DNA of 64,000 nucleotides, taken from assembly GCA_008828725.1 (NCBI GenBank), contig MEHQ01001197.1:186001-250000 (forward strand), in the 5' to 3' direction. Shown one piece after another: positions 8,452-16,994 of this stretch. How positions within the stretch are numbered: the first letter of the stretch is position 1; each line of letters opens with the position of its first letter. The position numbers were made by a program, and so were the translations under genes. The notes beneath the pieces are model-generated. The model did no database searches and was not told where the DNA came from. It worked only from the letters and a program-made list of their open reading frames with translations. This DNA comes from Saccharina japonica. Lineage: Eukaryota; Sar; Phaeophyceae; Laminariales; Laminariaceae.

Positions 8452-8754
8452 TCAGCCTGCTCTTTTGAACTTTTCGGTGAAGGTTTGGAGCTTGCGGCTG
8501 GGTGAGGATCGGCCAACGAGCGCTCTCCTCTCCTCTTGCTTCTCGGCGAGGAGCGCATCGAGCCGCGACAGGCTAGCAAGGGTAATAGACTGCAGGTGTA
8601 GGCATACATCCTTATCACCGTACGTAAGAGTGGTGCACGTACAAACATAGAAACTCGATCCATTGCCCTGAGTCCATACTGAATCAAGGCCTGTCGAAGT
8701 CGTCTGCGACAGGAAGGTCCGTCGTTTGAACACAGCAAGTAAGCAAGCATCCAT
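8452..8754 (-). CDS. C-terminal exon of unknown protein, coiled-coil-like end (U1)
   Basis: Minus-strand open frame containing FLSQTTSTGLDSVW, GNGSSFYVCTCTTLTYGDKD, SLSRLDALLAEKQEERRALV and TEKFKRAG before a stop. The last third is a likely amphipathic helix. An alternative acceptor (TACACCTGCAG) lies in front of SITLASLSRLD, so the exon may be only the last 45 codons or so. It is conserved in U2 and U4, with few changes and none breaking the frame. Family not recognised. It ends 18 bp from the stop of a + strand frame, so the two could be convergent genes. Confidence 0.4.
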   Translation of the reverse strand: MDACLLAVFKRRTFLSQTTSTGLDSVWTQGNGSSFYVCTCTTLTYGDKDVCLHLQSITLASLSRLDALLAEKQEERRALVGRSSPSRKLQTFTEKFKRAG

Positions 8755-8977
8755 CTCTCACTCCAGCCCTGCCTCCCTCCGGCTTCGTGCCGGAACTACG
8801 GGGGACTCGGAACACGTTCTGGGTTCTGGATCGCGGTTGCCAAAGCTTGTGCGCACGCACATGTTTGTCTACCTTCGCAAGTTGTCGGCTACTACTGCTG
8901 TAGGCAGAGCTGCTGTTACACTCTGTATAGCTACGACGTATATACTGCTGTATGCTGAGCAGATCACAACCATATAG
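8726..8977 (+). CDS. Short ORF ending in a membrane helix (U1)
   Basis: The + frame reads RAGTTGDSEHVLGSG, RTHMFVYLRKLSATTAV, then AAVTLCIATTYILLYAEQ and a short tail before the stop. The last 25 residues would form one membrane helix, as in tail-anchored proteins. U2 and U4 differ by an in-frame three-base insertion (TAVVG), which favours coding. The true start is uncertain, since the frame opens with TTG and an acceptor (CACTCCAG) lies at about 8760. Confidence 0.35.
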   Translation: MNTASKQASISHSSPASLRLRAGTTGDSEHVLGSGSRLPKLVRTHMFVYLRKLSATTAVGRAAVTLCIATTYILLYAEQITTI

Positions 8978-8999
8978 TATTGCCGCACAGAAAACAAAC

Positions 9000-9460
9000 G
9001 CTGTACACGGCACCGGCTATATAGGAAATCGAACCCAAAGCTGCTACTCGTAGTGAACCTGAAAATACCTGTTATAGGGCCCGCTGAGCTGTCAGTGCCA
9101 AGTCCTCAATGGTGAGCACGCTTGCTGCGAGGGTTCCCCGCGTCTAATTGGTATCCCGGAGCGGAAGGGAAAGGGGGATGCAAGGCAAGAGCGGGGTCGT
9201 GTAATGCAACAGCAAAGCGCGAGAGGTCAACCAACAAAATGATGCTGAGTGAGAGTAAATCAGGAGATATCAGCGATATGGTAACAGCGAGAGTCTAGCG
9301 AGCAGTCTAAGGGTGGACGCTCGATACGCCGCATACTGCTACGTATACTGATGATGTGCATCTCAAGCGATTCAAGCGAGCAGACAGCTTAAGCGCTTCA
9401 CACACCTCCTCCTGTGGTTTGAACTTCGAAGTGCCCACTGAGGCAAATATCTGACTCGTA
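9000..9460. other. No gene seen; probably upstream region of the helical-protein gene (U1)
   Basis: Conserved in every unit, including the short ones (360-840, 37655-38130), and equivalent to 26390-26860, 46310-46780 and 63700-64000. No TATA box stands out at a fixed distance from the leader. Confidence 0.35.
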
Positions 9461-9463
9461 AAC

Positions 9464-9583
9464 ATGGCATCGCAAGCTTTTATGCAAAACCCGGGATATT
9501 TTTTCAACTATCCCCCCCTCCAAAATGGCGCGCACAACGCACAGCCTCAATCCTCATTCCACAGCCAACTGGTGTTTCTTGCT

Positions 9584-9624
<41 letters not shown>

Positions 9625-9662
9625 AGCTAACCATTCACGGACAACGCGCCAAATTACTCACA
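9464..9662 (+). promoter_or_regulatory. Leader of the helical-protein gene with GA microsatellite (U1)
   Basis: The stretch upstream of the ATG at 9663 holds two further ATGs (9464 MASQAFMQNPGYFFN; 9525 MARTTHSLNPH) and a GA run at 9585-9623. In U1 the ATG at 9525 is in frame with 9663, so translation from it would add an N-terminal Arg-Glu tract. In U2 and U3 the run has other lengths and the frames differ, so I treat this as a leader, not as coding. Confidence 0.45.
9585..9623. repeat. GA microsatellite (U1)
   Basis: 39-base GA run in the leader of the helical-protein gene; 17 bases in U2 (26979-26995) and 37 in U3 (46905-46941). Confidence 0.95.
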
Positions 9663-11272
9663 ATGATCGCAACCAACGCTGCTGCCGGCAACAACAACCC
9701 CGCCAGCCGTAAGCGCGGGAACACGGCTTTCATCACAGAGGTGAGAACATATCATCATACACTTGAGATAGGACTGATGTTGTGTTCGCGTGGCTGCTCT
9801 CTGTTGAATGCGGCAGAGGCGCGCCTATTTCTATATACTTTGAAGTCCGAAACGTGCGCTTCGCGCGCGGTGCGTGGAGCAGGGGGGGAGAGTGGATATG
9901 GCGCACCCTGTCTCGGCATGGCTTGGCGCTCTCTCTCCCGTTTTCGCTTGGAGGGAGCATCGAGAACGCCATGTGGTCAGACGCCGATTTATGAATTGGG
10001 CTCATTCGAATGGCTGCCGGAGACCCTAGCTTTGCCGTTGCGTTTGAAGTTTTAGTGGTGGTTGATCCTGACTTGAGTTTGAAAATACTTGAGCGTTGTT
10101 GCAGTTCGTGTATCGTACATACGAGTAGGATTCTCTCTGAGTGGCGGGTTGAGTTACGCTGATGGAGCGCAAGCTCAAGTGAACCTCGACAACCCACGTA
10201 GTGCTTTGCACAGCAGTTAGTTGCTCTGGCCGCCTGCCTCTACTCCGACCGTGATTGCTTGATGCCGTTGAAGTGCGCTCTGTTTGTTTACGCCTTGCCG
10301 TAGAAAATGACACACACAGCAGTTCAAACAATTTTCAAAAATCGTCTTTCCAAGTTCAAGATCAAGTGTGGTCGATTTTTCGAAAGCTAGAACCGGCCTC
10401 CACCTCCGCCCCTCCCCGAGTCTGCCCCCGCCCCTCATCGTAACCATCCGTCTAAACTCAAAGCATCCTTGGCCTCCACAACTCATTCCTTTTCGTTGCA
10501 TTTGCCGAGGCAGGTGCCTACTCAGAACAACCAGTCTGCTGCCGCTGCCGCGAAAGCAGACGCCAAAAAAGAACTCGCCGCGATCCAGCAGCGCCTTAAG
10601 CCCGTCATCGCCCAAGCAGACCACGAGGCCATCATCGTTCGGGAGATAAGGCAAACTCTTATGAAAATCAAGTCCCAGAAGACCCGCGCCATCGGGGTTG
10701 CTGCTAAGTGGGAGCACGCAAAACACATGGCGAGCCAAGCCATGGAGGTCGCGCGCGCAGAGGAGAGCGCGGCGCAAAGGAGGGCCGACGGCTGCAGCCT
10801 CCCCCGCCGGATGTTTCAATGCATCATGGCCAGGTTGGAGGCCGAACCCCTGCTCGACGTGGAGAAGGCGACGCTGGTGATGGACAAGGCGGAGCAGGTG
10901 TACACCTTCACCAGGGAAGAGGCCCGAGCTGCCCGGGAGGAGGTGGATAACATACAACGGGAAGAGAGGGCGACAAAGTTGCTCCTGCGGAACGCGGGTC
11001 GGGCCCTCCTCAGGACCGGGAAAATATGTTTCGCTCTCGATATCGCAGCTGATAGAGCTGAGGAGCGCACGGGTCACGCGGCAGCCGCGGTGGAGACGCG
11101 TCGCCACTGGGGAGAAGTCTACACGCGCTGGGGAGGGGACAAGATGGACCCGCTGCCTGCTACTGCGGAATTGGCGGCAAGTGTGGGGGACAGTTTCATC
11201 GACGACCAGGTGGGGAACGGAACATACCAGTCTGTAGTAGTTCGATGCCGCACACAGCACACCTTGCAGTAG
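9663..11272 (+). CDS. Unknown alpha-helical (coiled-coil-prone) protein, two-exon model, U1 copy
   Basis: Proposed exons are 9663-9740 (ATG, 26 codons, ending ITE before GTGAGA) and 10514-11272 (after TTGCCGAGGCAG, starting VPTQNNQSAAAAA). Both junctions are phase 0, so they join in frame to about 278 residues. I do not recognise the family. The protein lacks a signal peptide and membrane helices. It is rich in Ala, Glu, Arg and Lys, with long helix-like stretches such as AREEVDNIQREERATKLLLR, suggesting a soluble helical bundle or coiled coil. A three-base insertion turns the U2 stop TAG into TAC CAG and adds 15 residues. No stop occurs in the long exon despite heavy divergence from U2, which supports coding. 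A further small exon near 10305 (ATGACACACACAGC) is possible. Confidence 0.65.
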
Positions 11273-11313
11273 AACATTGCGTATACACTCGTACATTGTA
11301 TTTAGTATGACGT

Positions 11314-11762
11314 GCCTCTGGCTGGTTGGTACTTTTATGTCAGGTGTACTGCTAGAGTCAGACCCTGAACTCCCTGAACCCTACTATTGTATAGACAGTG
11401 CTAATAGTATCATAGGAACGATGTTTCGTTTTTTGTTTTCAGGGCAGCTTCCCGTCCTCGTCGCGTGTTCACGCGTGTTCATGTTTGCGTCAGGCTATGC
11501 TAGGACCGTTTTTTCTACTATTTTCATTTTCTTTCGTTCGTTCTTCACGTTATTTCTTTCTTTCCAATGAATTTCTTTGTATAGTTTTTCTTCCTCCTTC
11601 TCTCCTGCGATTTGGCTGGTTTGCTGGCTTGTGTAATGTTCTGTTTTTCGTATGCAGTACGTTGGAGACCTATTTGTTTTCTCTCCTTACTACTGTACTT
11701 GCGATGTTTACTATCTCTGTCTCGTATATAGTTTTCGACACCACAGAGCTTGTATCTGACAA
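11314..11762. other. 449-bp tract identical between U1 and U2, downstream of the helical-protein gene
   Basis: By eye there is no difference from 28648-29096, although the coding exon just upstream and the sequence just downstream are diverged. Same tract in U3 at about 48632-49080. It is T-rich with no convincing gene. It could be a 3-prime untranslated region, a conserved element or a recent gene-conversion tract. Confidence 0.6.
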
Positions 11763-12180
11763 CTATTAGGATAAAAAATATGCATGGACACTGGGTTTGC
11801 TGGGTGTCGATGGATGGAAAGAACGGTTTAGTGCGAAGAACACACACACAGATGGCAGTCTCTAAATGTCCTTCTATGAATACCATTCAACCTCCGTTAG
11901 TATTAAAATTGATTTTCCACAGGGCTGGGCTGTTGGATACCGGCACCTAATAATAGTTAGTACCTGGGGTACCTGTGCGTATTTACAGAAAGTATCGTAC
12001 ATTAAACGTCATGCGTGTTCTGGGTGATGGGTTATATATACGAGGTATTGCTGTGGACATGCGTGTGACTCTCACGCCACCCGTGCATCACAATGTACAT
12101 CGCGCCTGACACACGCCCTTTGCCTCCCACTCCCGAACTGCTCTGTCCGTGTCTACTGCTTCATTTCCGCCCTTGCCTGT

Positions 12181-12459
12181 ATGCACGTGCTGTACGTATC
12201 ATATGCATTTGCAACAGGTGGCGCCCAAGGCAGAGAGGCCCAAGCATTAAGAGGGCTGTCATCTTCATCCTCGCCTACAGCAACAGGGCACTGTGTACAG
12301 CATCAGCAGCACGTCTTCGCTGGCCAGGGTCGCCCGCCCAGGGTGTATACACATACATGTGCTGTGCGGGATTCTGTAGCCGGTGCGATGTGTGATGAGT
12401 TAACCTGCCCTGCTTGCGAGGATGGGTGGAGCGATAACTATTACTATCGTACTTATTAG
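12181..12459 (+). CDS. Small Cys-containing ORF with CPAC end (U1)
   Basis: ATG, 92 codons: MHVLYVSYAFATGGAQGREA, a serine run, CVQHQQHVFAGQGRPPRV and DELTCPACEDGW near the end. The frame is open upstream to about 12026, and a three-base indel there (U1 against U2) keeps it. The CPAC pair with an upstream Cys could be half of a metal site. Differences from U2 are mostly replacements. No family is recognised. The antisense strand is also open over part of it. Confidence 0.35.
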   Translation: MHVLYVSYAFATGGAQGREAQALRGLSSSSSPTATGHCVQHQQHVFAGQGRPPRVYTHTCAVRDSVAGAMCDELTCPACEDGWSDNYYYRTY

Positions 12460-12599
12460 TAGTATAAAAGTCATGCCTTGACGCGTTTCGGGCAGGTGGA
12501 GCAATAGCAACCCCTGATAGTGTGACATGGTAGAGAAAGCGATGTGGAGAGGTGATTGGTGATGCGGATTGGTGGTGCTGCGGGTGTGTTTGCGTATGT

Positions 12600-12944
12600 C
12601 TAGGCTGTGCAAAACCAACCGTCCCCACGTTTGCCACCGAATACTACGGGGAGTTCCTGTCGTAGTCCGAGACGCGCGATAAGGTGGTGGTGGTGGTGGT
12701 GAGGGCGCGTATGATAGATGCAGTTTATGAGCTCCAAACTCGTTGAGTTGTTGGTGCTTGTTGAGGCACAAACCGCGCGTGTGTGCGGCTCGTTAGACAA
12801 CCCGATACCCGCTGCAGCTGTGCCGTACTGCTGCTTTGTTGGTGTGTGCCCTTTTGCGAAGGCGGGTTGGGGGGGAAATATTGAGTGGGTGTCGTTGTTT
12901 TGTCTGACAGGCCGTGTCAGGTTTATTTTGCTTTTTTGTAACAA
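12600..12944 (-). CDS. Minus-strand ORF with six-histidine run (U1)
   Basis: Open for 114 codons: RQNNDTHSIFPPQPAFAKGH, GTAAAGIGLSNE, a six-His run and GLRQELPVVFGGKRGDGWF before the stop. U2 lacks one codon and has many replacements in the first half, while the second half is unchanged. No ATG start is visible, so it could be an internal or last exon. No family is recognised. Confidence 0.28.
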   Translation of the reverse strand: MLQKSKINLTRPVRQNNDTHSIFPPQPAFAKGHTPTKQQYGTAAAGIGLSNEPHTRAVCASTSTNNSTSLELINCIYHTRPHHHHHHLIARLGLRQELPVVFGGKRGDGWFCTA

Positions 12945-13090
12945 GCGTGATGAGGTAAGCGCGGCTATTTTTACAGTGTTTTGTAAGAGAGCCGGTTGAG
13001 GCTTGCCGAGGGGGCTTGCGTGAAGGCGTCAGCTCGCCCCCGGTTATATTGTGGGGGAAATGTACGCAGCAGCCAAGCCAATATAATAAA

Positions 13091-13157
13091 TACCGAAAAA
13101 ACGTTGATTGCTGTACGCCTACGCAACGACCCCCCTCGCGGCCACGTTTTTTCGGTA
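13091..13157. repeat. Hairpin with 13-bp perfect stem (U1)
   Basis: TACCGAAAAAACG at 13091-13103 pairs with CGTTTTTTCGGTA at 13145-13157 across a 41-base loop. It is unchanged in U2 (about 30410-30476) and U3 (about 50399-50465). Confidence 0.5.
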
Positions 13158-13329
13158 CTTTTGTATATGCCGACTTATGACTCGTGCTGCATACATTGCC
13201 CCCTCAAGATGCAGCACCGCGCAATACGTACAGTAGTCTGTTAGTCCGTAGTTGTTGTTAAGGCCCTGAAGGATTATAATACATTTCCCGGTACGACCGT
13301 CACGAGTGTGCGGCAATAGTAGTATGTGG

Positions 13330-14170
13330 TGAACGTTGTTGTCTAGCCAGGTTCTCCTCTATAACCTAAGTAGTCGAACCGCAGTCAGGGTACAGATGTG
13401 TGATTCCGCTTCGCTTTGCGGGTGGTGCATCACAGTATCTTTCTCGGGCAGTAAGCGTGTTTACGAAAGGGGCGAGAGGTAGGGTGGGGGGGGGGGGGGC
13501 GGGGGATTTGTGTTGAAGCTATTGACTTGAAGCAAAAACAGTGCAACTAAATTTACCAAAATTAGAAAAAATGTGTCCTTTTGTGCAAGTGGAGGTGTGT
13601 GGTATAGTATAGTGCAGTCAGTACGGATTGGTAATTTTGTTCTCCAAAGAGGTTACATTTTAGGGGCCAGTCGTTTTGCTGCAGCCAGGGTATAACTACA
13701 GTAGTTAGTACTGTGTGATGCCGCCCTTTGGTTCCGGGTGTTCCACTGCAGTTTCTCACACGTTCGCCAAGCGTGCTTTTGGAGAGGACCGGGCTGGCGG
13801 GGGGGGGGGGGGGGGGGGGGGGGGAGGGGGTATGTGTGGAAGTTAGATGTCTGGAAGCCAAACTTTTACGAAAACAAACAAACTCAAATAACTTTACCAA
13901 GTAACAAAAAATACTGTGTCGATGTTTGCTAGTGACGTGTGGTAGGTACGTAATGGAACTGTTTGTCCAACGAGGTTTCCTTTCGGGGGCCAGTCGTACC
14001 GCAGCCAAGGGAGTTCCGTCGTGCATCACCGCCGTAGTTTTGGGGATCGGTACTGCAGTATTATTGTGCATCGGCAGGAAGCGTGTTTTTTGGGGGGAGG
14101 GTTGTATGTGTGGTTGAAACTGCTTTGAATAACAGAGCTTTACACCAAAACAAATGTGTGCCGAGTTTTA
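13330..14170. repeat. Three degenerate tandem copies of a ~310-bp repeat, each with a poly-G run (U1)
   Basis: The copies start near 13340, 13640 and 13963 at TTGTC/TTCTCC-AA-GAGGTT. Each continues through a GGGCCAGTCGT..GCAGCCA block, a TGATGCCGC/TGCATCACCGCC block and AAGCGTG(T/C)TTT, then a G run. The run is 28 G at about 13798-13825, and shorter and interrupted in the others. Confidence 0.65.
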
Positions 14171-14432
14171 TGTAGTGATGATGAAATACCCGCTCACCAG
14201 TGCAGTGTGCCCCAATAGCACTTGCCTTATCAATACCCTGGGAATAGGTATGCACACTCACTCGTAGATTGAGAACAAGGTGTGCATATGATAGCCCTGA
14301 GCGATATCGATCGGTTTGGAATTGGATCGGTTCAGTTGGCGTTAGAGCACCAGTCGGTGAGCCGTGGTCAGCACTGGCTGGAAAGTCCAGCCCTCACTTA
14401 GGATTTACTCTTCCTGAAGTCTGCTTGTTGAA

Positions 14433-14666
14433 TTGTACCAGACATGCCCCCAATGTTTCGTCTGTAAGCTTCAGCTTGGGGGAACTTTTTGGATGTTTGC
14501 AGCTTTTATGTGCGAGGTTGGGCGTGGAGCGTGGGGCGAAGCAATGGCGAACAATTTGGTGTACAACACGTTGTCTCTTGCACGTCGCCGTGTTATGAGA
14601 GCTGGTTTTCGGCGTGTAGGGTTAACCTCGCTCGTTAACTTTGCGTGGCATTGTGCGCGACTATAG
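14433..14666 (+). CDS. Small basic ORF starting YQTCPQCFVCK (U1)
   Basis: Open for 77 codons from a TTG: YQTCPQCFVCKLQLGG, FAAFMCEVGRGAWGEAM, SLARRRVMRAGFRRVG and a stop after WHCARL. All five differences from U2 within it are replacements. No ATG start and no recognised family; an exon is possible. Confidence 0.28.
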   Translation: MYQTCPQCFVCKLQLGGTFWMFAAFMCEVGRGAWGEAMANNLVYNTLSLARRRVMRAGFRRVGLTSLVNFAWHCARL

Positions 14667-14881
14667 TAGATAAAATATCTTTTGTCGGTGTGTCCAGTTG
14701 CACCAGGTGGGCCAGGTAAGGTGTGTTGATGTTGGTGTGTGCCAGGTGTGTGCTAGGTCCTTTGTGTCGAATATGGCGATAGCCAGCCCCGTGATGGTTT
14801 GGTCTGGGTCAGAAAATAATTAATGAAAAGTTTCCAGTTCAACCTTCCTGACTTCGGTATATATATCGAAATGGGCCCGGC

Positions 14882-15160
14882 GCGCAGCATGAGACTACAA
14901 ATTATGATGAGCCGTTTTTGTCTATGGGCAAAAAGCAAGAAAAGTCTCTTCGATGCGCGGTGCGTATATACAGGCTTCCATTCCATTCTCTTATTTGTAC
15001 CAGGTATGTATGCATATGCTTTTGGTCATCGCTTGCAACATCAAACTACAAATTGTGATGAGCCGTTTTGACGTTATGGCAAAAAGTTACAAAAATAATC
15101 TTCAATGCGGGGTGTGTATATACAGGCGTCCATTTCATTGTCTAACTTGTACCAGGTACA
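14882..15160. repeat. Two degenerate copies of a ~130-bp repeat (U1); third copy at 16013-16148
   Basis: The copies at 14882-15012, 15029-15160 and 16013-16148 share ACAAATT(A/G)TGATGAGCCG, GGCAAAAAG-like, CAATGCGGGGTG(C/T)GTA and TCCATT blocks, ending near TACCAGGTA. Counterparts: 32228-32505 and 33365-33490 (U2); 52193-52470 and 53330-53455 (U3). Confidence 0.6.
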
Positions 15161-15478
15161 GGCTGGTTCAATCTTATCACCCCAAATATATTAAGTATCC
15201 AATGTCAACGCTGTTTTTTTTAGGTAGAACCTGAAATTTGTTGCTCCTGTTCTATGAACTTCTGCCAGCCCGTTACCGGTTGTGTATTTTCTTGTTTTTT
15301 CCCCAGATGATTTTCGCTTCGTAGTTTTTTGGGATGTTTGGGTCTTAAGAGATCCAAATTTCCCGTCGGAAAAAAAACATTCGTCAACGGCTTGACAAGG
15401 GCTCATATAAAATGTGTGTCAAATTTCAGGGTCAATATCCCATAAACGGCGTGGAACATTGGACTTTTGTGCGGTTAA

Positions 15479-15600
15479 AGTTGAAAAAATAGACGCTGCC
15501 TCGTGTTCACTTAGCTGCAGTATAGGATCAACTTTTAAAAGTTGAAAAAAATAGACGCTGTCTCGTGTTTACTTAGCTGCAGTATAGGATCAACTTTTAC
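15479..15600. repeat. Two tandem copies of a 61-bp sequence (U1)
   Basis: GTTGAAAAAATAGACGCTG ... GTATAGGATCAACTTTTA occurs twice in direct order with a few differences. The junction CAACTTTTAAAAGTTG is a perfect palindrome. Counterparts: 32828-32950 and 52790-52912. Confidence 0.8.
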
Positions 15601-16220
15601 CGTTAAAAATGACTTGATATTGAGGTCCCCTACAGAATCAGCTCTTCGACTTTTTGCCCGAAACTTTTTACAGGCATGCCTGGTAGTGCACCTCGAATCG
15701 GTTCGTTCGGAAAAAAAAAATGGGGAAAAAAACTATTTCTTCGTACGGAGACAGACGCCTGACTATTATTGTATTGACCTTTGTGAAGGGCTCTGGTTGG
15801 TCGGGGCACAATTTCGCCTCTAGCACCAGCTGTAGGGCCTTAGAAAATAAACGGCCCTTGTAACCCTCTTTCGCCGTTCTTTACGGTCAGTGTGATACCA
15901 AGTTTGTGACGCTCAAGTGGATATTGCGATCGGATTTCATTCGTGGCTGACAACTTTTGGCGTGATAAGCTTGATTTGAACCAGCTCGTATTCTACGTAC
16001 ACTTTTTGTCGTCGCTTGCAACGTCAGACTACAAATTATGATGAGCCGGTTTTTTCTTCTACCAAAAAGTTATAACAAAAAAACAAAAAACTTTTCAATG
16101 CGGGGTGCGTACAGGTTTCCATTCCACTATATAATATCGGTACCTGGTAATTTGTATGTATACCTGTGCTGTCTGCATTTTAATGTCGTCGCTTGCGTAA
16201 TTTGATAACGGGACCTGTAA

Positions 16221-16442
16221 ATGTCTGATTTCCACAAACCCAACCCGGCGCCGAAAGAAGCGGACAGGCTTGCGCTTGCTTGCGCGTGGGACCCGCTTAG
16301 TCGAAACCCGTCTCGACTTGGCCCAGATCATCGTGCTGCAGTCTTTATGGTGCCTTCTTTGCTGTGTGTTTTGGATGCGAGCGGAACCGGTTTTTCATTT
16401 ACTTTTATTAATTCGAACACACACGGCTTACGGCAAGTATGA
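16221..16442 (+). CDS. Small ORF MSDFHKPNPAPKEAD (U1), probably a decayed gene start
   Basis: ATG, 73 codons: MSDFHKPNPAPKEADRLALA, CAWDPLSRNPSRLG, SLLCVLDASGTGFSF. It is followed in other frames by coding-like stretches (GNLASSPLYDATAVDCTN; IVLFCENAKAACSPNQRKH; REFYQHMHTQIELAWTRH) to about 16790, as if one longer gene had been frameshifted. U2 has an in-frame extra Leu and then a two-base indel. No family is recognised. Confidence 0.3.
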   Translation: MSDFHKPNPAPKEADRLALACAWDPLSRNPSRLGPDHRAAVFMVPSLLCVLDASGTGFSFTFINSNTHGLRQV

Positions 16443-16799
16443 GGCAGGCAACCTTGCCTCGTCACCACTCTATGATGCTACAGCAGTAGACTGCACCAAC
16501 TTATCGCCCCAAATGTTGGGGATATCGTGCTCTTCTGCGAAAATGCAAAGGCTGCTTGCTCGCCCAATCAACGGAAGCACATCATCTCCTATGCCGATCG
16601 AGTCTTCAACCAAAATATTCCGCACCCAGCACACAAAAATCAAGATAAAAACGCTACAATCCACATATTGCACACCTCTCAACGGCCAAGCGAGAATTTT
16701 ATCAGCACATGCACACGCAAATAGAGCTGGCATGGACCCGCCACCACGGTCCGACACGCTTCCGTTCACCACTATCAATCAATCAACCGGCTTCCCGTG

Positions 16800-16985
16800 G
16801 AACCGTAGGCATGGAAATCACACCAAGAACATACTACCGACGGCATGGAAATAACGCCAAAAGCATACTACCGACGGCATGAAAATCGCACCGGCGGCGT
16901 GAAAACCACGCCAAAACCATAATACCGACGGCATGAAAACCTCACCGGGGACACCAAACCGACAGCATGAAAACCAAGGCCGGGA
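16800..16985. repeat. 35-bp minisatellite (U1)
   Basis: Tandem ACCGACGGCATG-AAAATCAC-GCC-AAGAACATACT units, about five to six. Confidence 0.75.
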
Positions 16986-16994
16986 GAATACAAG

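Noticed and set aside
10217-11296. A 359-codon minus-strand open frame opposite the helical-protein exon
   Set aside because: It is the shadow of the GC-rich plus-strand exon. The plus frame has helical, charged composition and fitting splice sites, while the minus frame runs on through the proposed intron and has His/Leu/Arg-rich composition without an ATG context.
11277-11570. Membrane-protein-like frame downstream of the helical gene
   Set aside because: It starts at TTG and overlaps a T-rich stretch whose hydrophobic reading is expected by composition. Identity between copies extends beyond the frame, so it says nothing about coding.
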